Under the pieces are notes generated by a model. The model did not search any database, was not told the origin of the DNA, and saw only the letters and a program-made list of their open reading frames with translations. Made by a program: the position numbers and the translations under genes. DNA of 64,000 nt from Carya illinoinensis (taxonomy: Eukaryota; Streptophyta; Magnoliopsida; Fagales; Juglandaceae), in assembly GCF_018687715.1 (NCBI RefSeq), contig NC_056755.1:18342001-18406000 (forward strand), written 5' to 3'. Positions 10,745 through 22,270 of the stretch are shown piece after piece (position 1 is the first letter of the stretch; each line of letters begins with the position of its first letter).

Positions 10745-11205
10745 CACGTTGCATTAAATGACTGACACCAGAAGATCACGTTGCATTAAAAATAGCATGG
10801 CAATGGAGGCTCTAGAAGAGGCCTCCTTCTTCCCTAGAACACAGGGTATGGCCTTTTGACTTGAGGAGCCGAGTATAAAGGGACGCCCAGAATTACGAGG
10901 TAAGGAGATTGATCCATGATAGCAAACTATTATTAGACTTTTGTATTTCCTTTGAAGCATTTTCTAGAAAAGAAGATTGACTTAGGTATTGGAGGCTTCC
11001 TGGGTCACCGAGAGCCACTCCTTTCCCTGTTGCAGGATACCGATCAAGTGAAGGTCTGGACCGCTGAGTTGTCCGGCCCAAAGGCATACAAAACACGACA
11101 TTAACACACTATAAAGAGTAGATGGTATTTTGAAACAACTCATAGTATATATTGGGATGGCCATTACAACTGTCTTTATCAACACTTTTTTTTTTTTATC
11201 AACAC
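10745..11205 (-). pseudogene. LINE remnant, region after RT (possible upstream half of LINE B)
   Basis: Fragment of LINE ORF2 downstream of the RT core. The clearest block is LIKTVVMAIPIYTMSCFKIP, the conserved segment that follows RT in plant LINEs; frames then break repeatedly. Orientation and order fit the RNase H remnant at 6925-7551, with the Copia element between them, so the two may be one LINE split by Copia with loss of the zinc-binding region. Confidence 0.7.
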
Positions 11206-11343
11206 ATCATTTTTAGTTTTCTATTTTAAATGTAAGATTGTTTGTCATTTTTTTTTGAATTTTTTAAATAAAATTTAATCTAATGACTAATAAATAATAT
11301 CACATACATAGTACGATCTCTAATGCAATAGGGTACACCATAT

Positions 11344-12609
11344 AGTGACAAATGGCTTCCAAAAGGCAATCCATCAATACTTCGTAGCTCAATTTCACAT
11401 CTTAATGGCAATGCAAAGGTTCAGGAACTTATAAAGATAGGTGATAAGAGATAGGATATGGAGCTAGTTGAGCAAATTTTTGACAAAGAAGAAGCTGACA
11501 TTATTGCTCAAATACCATTGAGCTCATCTAGTAGTCCTGATAAGATGATATGAAAAGGAACATCTACAAGTATATTCACGGTCAAAAGTGCATACCATAT
11601 ACATCAGGAGTTGAAGCAAGCAACAAAAGGGCAAGCCTCGAGTAACAAGGATTTTAAAAAGGTATGGAAAATTCTCTGGAATCTGTAGGTCACACTAGGA
11701 AATAGAGTTTTCGTTTGGAGGGCCTGCTTAGAAGTTTTGCCTACTCAATCTAATCTTTTTAAGAGAAAGATAGTAGATCACCCAAAGTGTACAATTTGTA
11801 ACATTGAAGAAGAGATAGCAACACATGCTCTATGGGACTATGAGGCAGCAATGGATGTTTGGTGTCAGTGTTCAAAGATATTGCAAAAGAGTCATTTCTC
11901 CAAGCTGAACCTTTTGGAAATACTCAAGGCTATTGCTGATTCTATGCATACAAATTATTTACGGGAGTTTACAGTTGTTGCAAGGCAGATTTGGTGGAGG
12001 AGAAATGAGTTCATTTTCAACCAAGATTTTAAGCATCATAATAAAGTGGTGTTTGTGGCTCAACAGAATTTAAACATGCTGAAAGAACTGGAAGTGTAGA
12101 AAATAGTTTCTTCAGAACCTAGTAGCAACAACAATATCCAATAGCAGCCACCTCCTATGCACATTTATAAACTTACTTGGGATGCAATAATTGACAAAAA
12201 TCGAGTTAAAGTTGGGATTGACATTGTAGTCAGAGATTCTGAGGGTAGAATTATTGCTACCTTAAAGGAAAATCAATGCTTATTCCATATTCCTTCATTG
12301 GCTGAATTGTATGGGCCACTACAAGCAGTTTGTTTTGGACTAGATTTGGGGCTTACCAAGATCATCCTTGAAGGGGACTCTTTACAAACAATTCAAGTTT
12401 TGAGGAAAGAAGAGGACTAGCTTACCAGTTTTGGTATGTTTGTCTCTTAAGCCAAGATGAAACTTAGGAGTTTTGTTAAATGGGTTGTCACTCATGTAAA
12501 GATAAGTGGTAATCTTATGGCTCATGTTTTGGCACAAGATGCCTTAGTCATTTCTGATGTAATTGTTCCTATGGAGGAGATTCCTTCATGTATTTCATAT
12601 TTGATTTAA
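11344..12609 (+). pseudogene. LINE C ORF2 C-terminal part: zinc-binding region and RNase H
   Basis: Coding remnant of LINE C. From left: TVKSAYHIHQE and VWRACLEVLPT, then the zinc-binding region CTICNIEEEIATHALWDY, WWRRNEFIF and an RNase H domain with GIDIVVRDSEGRI, IILEGDSLQTI and a terminal VTHVKISGNLMAHVLAQDA. TGA and TAG codons near 11455, 11550, 11690, 12097 and 12418 break it. The first RNase H acidic block (usually N-I/V-D-G) is altered here to KLTWDAII. Confidence 0.85.
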
Positions 12610-12645
12610 TGGAAAAAGCTTGATAGCTTCTTTTAAAAAAAAAAA
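11344..12645 (+). mobile_element. 5'-truncated LINE (LINE C) with poly(A) and 13-bp target duplication
   Basis: Contains only the last 1.3 kb of a LINE, ending in an A-run at 12635-12645. GGGTACACCATAT lies directly before it (11331-11343) and again directly after the poly(A) (12647-12659), a textbook target-primed insertion. The empty site would read CAATA + one GGGTACACCATAT + GGCATAT. Confidence 0.92.
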
Positions 12646-12659
12646 GGGGTACACCATAT

Positions 12660-13308
12660 GGCATATAAAAATGAGTACTTTTATGTATAAATCTAAGTTG
12701 TGTAATTCTTATGCAAACTTTTGTAAAAAAAAGTGGGTTTTACTAAAAAAATAAATTTTATTTTTATATTTTTTCATAATGGATTTCACTATTTTAAAAG
12801 AAAAATGATACTAAATCGTCAGAATTTACCTCTTCAATTTGACTGCTTATATATTTTATTTTTATTCTTTTAATTTTATTTTCTTAAAGATTAAAAAATT
12901 GACTATTAGTAAATTTGTATTTTTTTTAAATATCTAAAAATGTTTAGAAAATTATTAATTCACTAAAAACACGTCGAAGGGTAGGCGCTGAGCTGTATAG
13001 AAGCATCCTCCATTTTAAAGGAAAGCTCTTGTTGCAGTTGCCTGCCCTCAAGCGGTAGGTAAACGACTTGACGATTGTTGACTTGGAAAAAAATTAAAAC
13101 GCTGCGTTTTGCATTTCTTCATTCTCTTCTACTTGTAATTCACACCACGATGCCCCTTTCCTCTCTCAGTCCTAAATCGAGCTTGCCATTTGTTCTCTCA
13201 GTCCCAACCCGCACAAGTCAGTGAGTTTTGAAAGTCTTGAATCGCGCGACCAAGCCTCCCTCTTCTCAGTGAGTTTCGTTTGCCCTTTGCGTTTAGCCTC
13301 CCTTTGCT
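12660..13308. other. AT-rich spacer
   Basis: AT-rich to about 12990, then a more GC-balanced 300 bp of unknown origin running into the exportin fragment. A minus-strand frame continues past the exportin homology here but is not recognisable. Confidence 0.4.
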
Positions 13309-13774
13309 CAAAACCCGACAAAACATATCGATTACAACAGCCCCTTTGCTCAGATGAGGCAAGAAATCAGTAAAGATGGAGGACCAAATTAACAGGTACT
13401 CAAAATAAATCAAAGTAACCAAAACCTGAGCAAGCTTGTTCTTCATATATGCAGGACTCTCTAATACCCTAGCAACATTCTCATCATCGATAGGCTCTGA
13501 ACATGCCATTGAAAATACTGATTTCCTAACGAAAAACTTCTCCTCAGGACTCATTGAAGTATAGCGGTTCCAAATAATGTCTTGACGAGTCTGTAAACAC
13601 CATAATTGGACCTCGACCATGCTTGAAAAGTACAATTTTTTTTAAACAAATACTACAAATCGAGGACCTTTCCTTGATTTCATTGCAGTAATCATTGGCC
13701 TTCTTTTTCAATTCGTCATCGATGCTACTCGATACATCGAACAATATAAGTATAGTCTTCTTCAAATCATCCAT
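13309..13774 (-). pseudogene. PSD: Exportin-T (PAUSED, tRNA exportin) N-terminal fragment
   Basis: Minus-strand sequence matching the first ~145 residues of the importin-beta family tRNA exporter, a protein of nearly 1000 residues. It starts MDDLKKTILILFD at 13774 and continues to SICSICLKKI; a frameshift near 13640, in a T-run, moves to the frame with VEVQLWCLQT, EEKFFVRKSVFSMAC, KNKLAQVLVTLIYFEY and DFLPHLSKGAVVIDMFCRVL. Homology stops after FCRVL at about 13309 and unrelated residues follow. No intron is visible over the stretch. The rest of the gene is absent, so this is a dead duplicate, either a retrocopy or a captured exon fragment. The assignment rests on family sequence as I remember it. 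Confidence 0.78.
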
Positions 13775-15441
13775 GCGCCTAAAAAGCACCCCTCACCCAA
13801 ATAAAAATAAAAAATAAATCCCAATAGTGATTCTTTATTTTTGAACACTCTCTCTAAAACAAAATTTTCCGAGAAAAATTGACAGCTCTTTGCTTCTGAG
13901 TTTTCCACACAATGTTTCTAGAGTTGAGAGATTTGGATGAACAACGAACAGCCCCGAATGGATTTGAGAGAAATCGAGAGGTATGTGAGAGCTTACCTCA
14001 AATTTTGATTAGATCAAGTGGGAAGATCTATACAAATATATTGTGCTGTTTGTTAGGGCTAGGGTTTTTCTTTGTTTTTGCATGCTGTGAGATTTTGGTC
14101 TCGGTGAGGAAGAAAAGTGGGAAACCAGATAAATGAAATGGGTTTCAATCAGAGCGTCTTCTCCTGTTTTCGTTTTTTTTTTTTTTTAATATTAGCTGTC
14201 ATGTCATGCCACTGACTATACAACGTTTACCTGAGACGATTGTATATAGAAGAATTGCATTTTAAAATCAGAGTATACGATGCTTATATATTTAAAACTA
14301 TGTAAAAATATGGGGCAGGACTCATTTTCCAAATTTAGAGTGGATGGTGCTCAATCCCTAGAAGAGTGGGTTTCATACATGACGTGATTGCAACGTGGCA
14401 ACTAGCCCAAGTACCATACTTGTTGCTGAAAATAAAATATATATACCCTACATGAGTGCGCACCACGTATTTAACCTTCTCTAAGGCTGACTTTTCTTTC
14501 CCAGAGCTTTGAATATTGGCGTCCCATCTTTTCAAAGTTCTTGAATGGTTTTGTCGAAGGTAAATGTTTGTAGGTAGTTTGAATTTATTTTTTTATTTTA
14601 ATTATTTATGTATTTAATTTATTTTCTTTATTTAAAGATTAAAGAATAAATTTTTAATGTATTAATATATATTTTTTATTTTTAAAAAATATTTAAATAT
14701 ATTAAAAAAATTATATTAATAGACACGCCTAACCGTCAAAGTTTGATGCAACTAGCACTACCCTTTTAAGTAAAAGTCATTGCAGATGTTTGTTCAGTAC
14801 TTTCGGCGCATGTTTCATTGTATTGATGTTACTTTATTCATGATTGTTGAATTCTTTTATCTTTAGGAGTAATATTAGGTATAGAATTTAGATGTACGTG
14901 TACAAGTTTAGCAGAAGTCTTTCGTAAAAATGTTGATCCGAAATAAGATATTTTTTTTACATTTTTTTTTTATAATAAAGTCTATTATTTTATAAAATAT
15001 TTGCGCGCTAGACTTTATATATATATATAATATGTACAAAATCAATAGTAATATTTTTACTGCAGACCTTTCCGTTACCGCACGGGGTATGCCCTACTTT
15101 CAGAGCCTAAGCAAAGAGCTTGAATTCGATAGTCAATGGTAACATGGGACACATCTGATTTAAAAGTTTTTTGTTTGTACAAAACCCAAAAAAAAAAAAA
15201 AAAAAAAAAAAAATCAAGTTCTAAAGAAATCATTGACGTTTCCAATGCACATAAACTTATTTATGTAACCTAATCTTTACAATAAGAACTAGTTCAATAA
15301 TAAGTTTCTGTAGTGTGATTATAGAGTATTGAGATCATTGTAATATCAAACAGCTGAGTGATTTCAAGACCAAGGACATTGGTATGTAGTAACCTACATG
15401 CCTTTAACCCATCTCACATTTCCATGAGTTTTGGAAATGTG
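13775..15441. other. Spacer without recognisable genes
   Basis: Mostly AT-rich. The first 150 bp may be 5' flank copied with the exportin fragment. An A-run lies at 15188-15213. Short ORFs here have no recognisable product. Confidence 0.4.
15188..15213. repeat. Poly(A) run
   Basis: A run of about 26 A residues. It could be the tail of an unrecognised retroposed sequence, but no duplication was found beside it. Confidence 0.7.
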
Positions 15442-15446
15442 GTTTC

Positions 15447-15983
15447 TGTACTCCGTCAGGCTGGAGTCTTCTGCACCAAGGCCAAGACCCATAGCAAGGA
15501 AGACTAGGGAATAGCAAGGGGGGAGGCCCAGGTGAACCCAAGGGCCCAAGAAGGGGGAAGGAAGCCAACCGCTCCTCAGTCACAATGCATTAATGAGGAA
15601 TAGATAGACTATGATTCTAGCTCCACTAAATTGAATGCAGTTCGAAGTGGCTAGCCCCGAGATAGGACTCCTATAGCTGACAAGAGCAGCCACATTAAAT
15701 GAGACGTTATGCTGCCCAGGATGAATACGATCATTGCAATGATAGAAGGATCCAACATGGTATCTCGGCTATAAATAAAGGAAGGTTGTCAAAGAGAAGG
15801 AGGTTACACATACATCCAATATCTCTCTCTAACTCTCCATAGCTTCTTGCTTCCTTGGCTCCCCTCGGAGAATTTGACTTTGGTATCGGAAGTGACACGG
15901 ACATTCCTCTTGCCAACCTTCCTTCCACCTTGCAAGTCTAGGAGCATCGTCATTGCCTAGCGGCTATAAAACACGCATCAACA
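15447..15983 (+). repeat. Outer element 5' LTR
   Basis: Starts TGTACTCC and ends GCATCAACA. Shares with the right LTR a core including CCAAGACCCATAGCA, GAATACGATCATTGCAATGA and TATAAATAAAGGAAGGTTGT. TATAAATAAAG at 15770 is the likely TATA box of the LTR promoter. The two LTRs are visibly diverged, so the insertion is old. Confidence 0.88.
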
Positions 15984-16001
15984 GTTGGAGTTGTTTGTGG
16001 G
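15984..16001 (+). promoter_or_regulatory. Outer element primer-binding site, decayed
   Basis: GTTGGAGTTGTTTGTGGG directly follows the LTR. It fits the Tat/Athila-type site TTTGGCGCCGTCTGTGGG after loss of CpG sites, and resembles the site of the nested element at 28501-28518. Confidence 0.6.
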
Positions 16002-16029
16002 ATATGATATTATTTCAGCCTAACAAAGT

Positions 16030-16860
16030 CAACATGACTTTTGTATGCCAGCCACAACACCCTCCCATGCAACTTTCGAATAAGAGTCTACATCAATAAG
16101 CATGGAAGAAAGGTTCATGGAAATGTAGGAACTTGTGAAACAGATGGAAGAGGAGTTGTAGAACACTGGCGAGGTACCACCCGAAGATGAGGAATGCAAG
16201 GGGATGGGCAATGAATTACGTAGCCTTATAGGCAAGTATGAGGAGATGACAAAGAAGATAAGAGAGTCATCCATCATGGACTAGCTACTTAGCGACACAG
16301 ACCAACCCTACAGCGCCAGAGTGATGGTCATCCCGCTATCCCCAAAATTCAAAGCTCCCCCGCTAGAGATGTACAACAAGTCGAAAGATTCAATTGAGCA
16401 CTTACAAACATTCAAGACTCACGCAACACTGCACAGCTTCCCGAGGGAGATAGTGTGCCAGGCTTTCCCTCTGACACTAAAAGGCTTTGATTGAGCATGG
16501 TTCGACGCCCTTCAACTGGACACCATCCACTGCTTCAAAGAACTTGGCCGCCAATTCTTGACTTAGTTCATGTCTAGTAGAAAAATGAGACAACCGATTG
16601 CTTACATCCTGACGATAAATTAGAGGGAGGAAGAAACCTTAAAGGCATGCTTGTACCATTTCAATAAGGAGTGGATGGCCACTAATGACCAAGATGAGAA
16701 AATCACCCTGGCGGCACTCCTGGGTGGCATTTGACCCCTGAGCCCCTTCATGGCAGAAATCATGCGAAAGACCCCGACGACTTTGTGGGACTTCATGGAT
16801 CAGGGTGACGACTTAGTCGATACCAAGGACACCCTCCAAGCCTTGACTGCCCTGAGGTAA
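16030..16860 (+). pseudogene. Outer element gag, decayed
   Basis: Retrotransposon gag (capsid) remnant. Readable blocks include FKAPPLEMYNKSKDSIEHLQ, then a segment with AWFDALQ and FKELGRQFL, and AEIMRKTPTTLWDFMDQ near the end, in the order expected for gypsy gag. At least seven in-frame stops interrupt it. No zinc knuckle is readable, although Cys-poor decayed sequence continues to the protease. Confidence 0.75.
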
Positions 16861-17334
16861 ATTGGTGCAGTGGGTTGTAAGTAGCCTTAGAGGGAGCACT
16901 AGCATCAAAACACATGAGAACGAAAGATGGGCAAAGAAAGGTTAAAGTGGGAAGAGAAGCGATGGTGGCACCTCTTCGAGGAAAGTGCACACGAGCATGC
17001 ATGTATAGACGTAGGAAGAAGGATGCCCGCGGGAGGATAGAGACTACAATCAAAAAGTCCACGTGTACTGCACTGACCATGTGGAGGAGGGCCATCAGAT
17101 AGAAGATAGCCAAATCTTGAGAAGGAAATTCATGGAAAAGATCCATGAGGATGTTTGGGAGGAAGTTTGGGGGGAAATGTATAGACGAATAGGCATGCCC
17201 TCCAAGTGGGTAGGCAAAGATAGATAGGAGCCGAGATGAAAAGGTCGGCGAAGTGAGAGCCCAATAAGGAGAAATGTGAGGAGAAAAGAGGCAAGCTCGC
17301 TAGAGCAAAACCGGAACAACATCCCGCTAGGAGA

Positions 17335-18040
17335 AGTCCACACCATTGCAGGGGGACTCACTAGTGGAGGTGCCTCAACATTAAGCAGGAAGGCTTGTGC
17401 CTTGAGGGTGAGGAACAAAGAGTTCTTCAGTGTCTGAAGGCTACCAAAGCAAGCTCGAACTAATAAGACGCCTATTGTTTCTTTTGATGACAATGATTGT
17501 GAGGGAGTAATCTATTCACATGACAACGCCCTGGTGGTGACAATGTTAGTGGCCAACTACACAACCAAAAAGATATTAGTAGACAATGGCAGCTCGACCG
17601 ACATCCTTTTTGGGCGGCGTTCTCCAAAATGGGGATTGACCAAGATAGGCTACGGTCATCTCCCACCCACTGATGGGGTTCTCCGGTGAGGCAGTGTAGC
17701 CACTGGGGTCTATAACACTCCTCATCACTGTCAAAATAGGAAGGCTCACGACGATCATTATAGCAAACTTCCTCGTAGTCAAGGCCCACTCCTTATACAA
17801 TGCCATCATCGAGCGACCAAAGCTGAACAACTTGAAACTAGTCACCTCGACCAACCACCTGAAGATGAAGTTTCCAATGGAGAATGGTGTAGGAGTGGTG
17901 TGCGGCAAGCAAGTGGTGGCAAAGGAATGCTATGTGCAAAAGCTACAAGGCAAGGAACTCAACGAGCTCAAGTCCACATTCGGTGACCCCCCATGTAAAG
18001 AATTGACGATGAGAATAATAAAAGTGAAGTTTCCATGAAT
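17335..18040 (+). pseudogene. Outer element protease and pre-RT segment, decayed
   Basis: Retropepsin-like protease remnant: after VHTIAGG and RTNKTPIVSFDDNDC comes KKILVDNGSSTDILF, with the active-site D-N-G often seen in plant gypsy elements. A frameshift near 17612 moves to a frame reading AHSLYNAIIERPKLN and LVTSTNHLKMKFPMENGVG, the segment that normally lies between protease and RT. It ends at a stop at 18038, where RT should begin but does not. Confidence 0.8.
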
Positions 18041-18059
18041 GAGGGTGTATATGCGAACT

Positions 18060-18655
18060 GAATGACTCAACAACCTCACTTGGCTACCAATCACCACCCA
18101 ACACAGTCGATTTCAAATCCCACCTGTTACTTAGGTTGATGTTCCGTGCTAACCTCCACAAGCGCTGGGGGGGTCACCTCTCCCAAGTGTCCAAGTCCTC
18201 TTTCGCCACCCAGAGTGTGGGTGATTTCAGGTCTTGCCTACTTAGGTTGATGCTCCACGCTCAAACCTCGGCTATCAAGATAGGGAACACCTCTCCTAAG
18301 TGCCCCAGTCGATCCTCTCCACCTAGCACAGTCAATTTCATATACTACCTGGTTACTTAGGTTGATGCTCCACTCTTGAACCTTGACATGCGCCGAGGGG
18401 AATTACTCTCCCAAGTGTCCTAGTTCCCCCTTCACTCTCAGCGTTGTCGATTTCAGATCTTGTCTGTTTACTTAGATCGATGCTCCATGCTTGAACTTTG
18501 GCGACCAATCGCCACCCAAAGTGTGGGCGATTTTAGATCCTGCTTGGTTATTTAGGTTGATACTCTACTCTCAAACCTTGGCAGTCAAGAGAGGGGACAC
18601 CTCTCCTAAGTGCCTCAATTCCTTCTTGCCACCCAATGCGATCGATTTCATATTT
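18060..18655. repeat. Tandem repeat of about 115 bp, five units, in the outer element
   Basis: The marker ACTTAGGTTGATGCTCC recurs at 18129, 18240, 18355, 18470 and (shortened, TTTAGGTTGATACTC) 18550, each followed by CCTCTCCCAAGTG-type and CACCCA-type blocks. Tandem arrays between pol and the 3' LTR are usual in Tat elements; here the array directly follows the protease segment because pol is missing. Confidence 0.85.
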
Positions 18656-19168
18656 CTTTATATTTGTAATATTTTTCAATATACAATGTCATAATTATGT
18701 TCTATTGTTTTAATCTAAATTTCTAAGTGGGTTTTATTGATAGCTAGTCAATGTATCATACTTTTTATTCTTGAATTAAAATCCTTTGGTTTTTCTAAGA
18801 TAGTCTATCAGATGAGTTTTTAAACAACAAAATCTTCTTTCTAGAAAAAATATAAAGTCATGGTTAGAATATCTTAATATTTAAAAATATAAAAGATCTA
18901 ATTGTTAATAATGATATATGAAATAGAGGAATCAATTATTCAAAAGAATAAAAAGCTAACTAATCGGCCAAAATTTGTTTAGGCAATGCGTCATATTCCA
19001 CTAATTTATATGATGAAAAATTCTATTTACAGTTCTCAAATGAAGATTGTATGTACATGCTTTTTATTAAATGAGAAAAAACATAATTTTATGAGAGATA
19101 TTTTTATAATTGTAAAAATAACATTACCTAAATCTACATTGTAGTTCCCAAATGAAGACTGTACGTAA
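18656..19168. other. AT-rich flank inside the outer element
   Basis: AT-rich, with a local duplication of CAAATGAAGAYTGTAYGTA at about 19040 and 19150. The right-hand counterpart is 28765-29470. Nothing coding. Confidence 0.5.
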
Positions 19169-19715
19169 TGTTAGTGTCATGTTTCGTTTGCCTTTGGGTT
19201 GGACTTCGCGGGGGCTTTGGCCTTCTTTTACATGCACACACAAAATCACTCCCAGTTCCAGCAGCTCGGGGGGTTTCCAGATGGAGCCTCTGATGCTTAA
19301 ATTAGTCTCGTCTAGAGGAAAACTCTTGGGAGATGGGGAGTTCTTTTTTTAGCTTACCTTTCTATCGTGCTCGAGGGGGTACTTATACATATCTCAAGGG
19401 TTGGGAGCTACATGCCCTGCTTCCTCAAGTGGCCCCTACCAGAGCCCAATTAATGCGGCTTGGCCTGAGGAGGGCGTCAGATTGTGTTGGCCCATCTAGG
19501 TGGTGTGTTACTTTTTCCATGGCGATAAGGGTGTTGAGTGCCCTCTAAATCACGGTCCACTCGGCCTGTCAGCTTGACCCGTGTCCTCTTCGGCTAGGGT
19601 ACTCGCTGTTACGTGGCTCGGAGCTGAACGGGCTTAGATCTGGCTTTGGGCTGGATGCCATGCCTGCTTGGGTTGGGTTGAACTTATGGGGAGGGGGGGA
19701 ATTTTCCCCTTAACA
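19169..19715 (-). repeat. Inner element 3' LTR (full, 547 bp)
   Basis: On the minus strand begins TGTTAAGGGG and ends CACTAACA. Its first ~245 plus-strand bases align with 28519-28764, sharing CTTGCACACACAAAATCACTC-like sequence and GAGATGGGGAGTTC. Confidence 0.85.
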
Positions 19716-19999
19716 GTTATCCTAGAAATTCTTATTGAAAGATTTCGATGGAAATTCTAGCGATTATTGGCTTCTCAGCTTCTGGCACGATTTGGCCAGA
19801 ATTCTGGTGTGTTCCCTTCCTCGCTGTTTGATGCCTGAGACCAGTGGTGATGGCTCCTCGCACAGTTGGGTCCTCGATCTGGAGGATTGGCTGTTTACTT
19901 TCCCTTCAAGTAACATGCTCAAATAGATTCTTTATTACGCCCATCGTGATCCACGTCGTTTCTTGTGCTCAGTGGTTTGAAACTGCCCTTACCACATTC

Positions 20000-22270
20000 C
20001 TTATCTGTCGCTTCAAATTCGTCAGGATTGGGTGACTACACTGCCCCTATCGCTCAGGCATACGAACTGTCTCTTGGGCCACTATATATAGTCCTTGAGG
20101 CGGGTTGGGTGTCTATCTCTTCCAGACCTTTTGCATTGCTCTATTATTGCTCGAGACCTCTGTTTTTCATGGCTCTCAAAAAGTATACTCACTCGGCTTC
20201 GAAGGGCTCAAGAGACCACAGGGCCGCTGGGTCTTCCAGGACAGGGCAGCTGGGGCCCCTACAGACGGTCAAGGCTTTGTTGGGTCTTCGTGGCGTTCCA
20301 CGATGGTTCCTCCGACCTGGGAAACTTGAGGAGAGAGTTTGGCATCTTGGAATGCACTATTCTTGATATTTTGCAGCCGAATGAAGGAGTTGTGGACTCC
20401 GAGGGGTATGCCTACAAGGTGGTGCTATTCCTTTCCATGTTTGGCGATGGTCTTAGGTTGCCCTTCTGACTTCCAGTGTGCAATGTATTGGACATGGTCA
20501 GCGCGGCACCAACCCAACTCCTCCCTAACGCCTGGAGAATTCTAGTGGGTTGCTACGTGATTTGCGGCAGGCCCTAGAGGAAGCTTGCGACACTTGGCTC
20601 AACCTCACTGGTAGGGAGTTTTTCCTCACTCACTTAGCATCGAAGAGGAGAGGTAACCTTTGTGATTATGCTCTTGTTTACCCCTTAGTCTACCTTGAGC
20701 GGGAATAGGACAGGAGGATCTCGGACTTCAAACATTTCTTCTTTGTTTTTGGTGTCGGGTGGGTGATTATGCCAGGGGCAGTCTACGGGACAAAGCACCC
20801 TGTTCGACCGAACTGGGAAGTAGTGCTTGAGGGGAAGCTCCATAAGTCGCCGACTACACCGAAGGAGACCCACCTTATTGAGATTGTACGGGAGTGGGTC
20901 ACTGCCCACCCGGATGAAGTCTGGTACAACATGTTGCTGAGCAAGAGCAGTTTGTGGTAGTACCTTCCTGCGCATGTGGAGTTGCATCGTGCTGAGTCTT
21001 CGATCCCGCTGAGGCCTACCGGTTGTCTGTCATGCCAGCGGTCGGTCCTTTAGTCCCCCAGTAGAAGGAAAAGGAAAGAAGCCGTAGCTAATCCCCAGAC
21101 AAGTCAGATTCCGATGATGATGATGCCCCCATTTCCTTTTGTCAATCTTCCACGAGGACTTCCACCCACAAGCCCCACCCACGAAGTGGTGGGAGAGGGA
21201 TAACTGCTCTTCTGCATTCGGGGGCTCTACTTCATGACCCGCAGACGGTTAGGGAGTCGGCATCATCCTTGCAAGGTCGCTCCTCTCCCTCATCTTCTAT
21301 GGTTGTCTGTGGCACAGCTCTACTTTCCCCAAGAGGGAGGCACTTGGCCTCTTCATTTTCCAATGCCTACCGAAGCTACTCTTCTCATAGTCAACTGAGT
21401 CGAGGAGGGGAGCCTGAGGCCACCATTGCAAGGAGCCTCAGACTTGGGCATCCTTTGGCAAGTGCCTTAGGCACTCTCGTTCAGGTTTGGTCCCAAACAA
21501 GGATTTTCTTATCCTAATACTCTCCCAATACTTTTTGTGCGATTTAACTGGATGTTTTCTTAACAGGTCACTGGCCGGCCGCTGACACCAGTAGTGAGTG
21601 GTCAGGGGGGCCCAACTCTAGTGATCACCGGTTTTTTCTTGTGGTTCTTGCAGTCTCCCCTCGACCCATGGTTGACGTGGGGTTCCTTGTAGGGCACACG
21701 GGTTTCACTTCAGACTTGAGGGAGTGATTGCGTGATGTTGACTCTGAGTTACGGAGGTCCCAGGAGGAAGCCACTACGTGTCATTTTGATATGGCACGTG
21801 AGTTAGAGACCCATGAGAGGATGCTTGATAGCAAGAAGGAGGAGCTAGAGAAACTCTAAGCTGCACATGTCTCTCTTTCCAGAGGGTGAGACTCTGTGGA
21901 GTCATCCAGTAGGTTTGTCGAAGACAAGTTCCTGAAGGTTAGCCAATCCCTCTCGAAGTGGATGAAGACCATCAAGGCCCTATGGGTTGAAAGGGAAAAG
22001 CTGAGGTTGATATTTCAACAATAGCGGCAAGAGCTGTTAAGAGTGTGGCAGGTCAAGGACAAGGCATGGCTCCACAGGTTCCTCTCTGGCCAGGTGTGAA
22101 TTGCTTTCACTAGACCCCGAGTTTCCTACTCCGGACCCTATTGCCTTAAAGGATGGGGCTCAAATATGGGTGGATCTGTTCCCCAGTGCGTTCACAGATG
22201 CGCCCGAGGCACTAGCAGCAGTTATGACGCCCTTGGAGGCGGACCCTGCCAAGTTAGAGGAGGAGCCATA
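20000..22270 (+). pseudogene. Inner element antisense extra ORF (putative gypsy-type 'transposase' domain), decayed
   Basis: Coding remnant opposite in strand to the element that carries it. Frames piece together LFLSMFGDGLRLPF, then a segment with PTQLLPNAWRILVGCYV, DFKHFFFVFGVGW and VREWVTAHPDEVWYNMLL, resembling the plant 'putative gypsy type transposon' family (Pfam Transposase_28, PF04195, from memory). Its 3' third is coiled-coil-like (ELETHERMLDSKKEELEKL) and ends near 22270. The outer element has a related ORF at 29480-30690, also antisense. Extra ORFs of unknown function between pol and the 3' LTR are known in Tat elements. Several frameshifts and stops; function unknown. Confidence 0.7.

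Noticed and set aside
13912..14136. Plus-strand 74-residue ORF with a hydrophobic stretch
   Set aside because: It lies in the probable 5' flank of the exportin fragment, on the opposite strand, with no homology I recognise.
20685..20987. Minus-strand 100-residue ORF overlapping the inner antisense ORF
   Set aside because: It is the complement of better coding sequence (VREWVTAHPDEVWYN on the plus strand).
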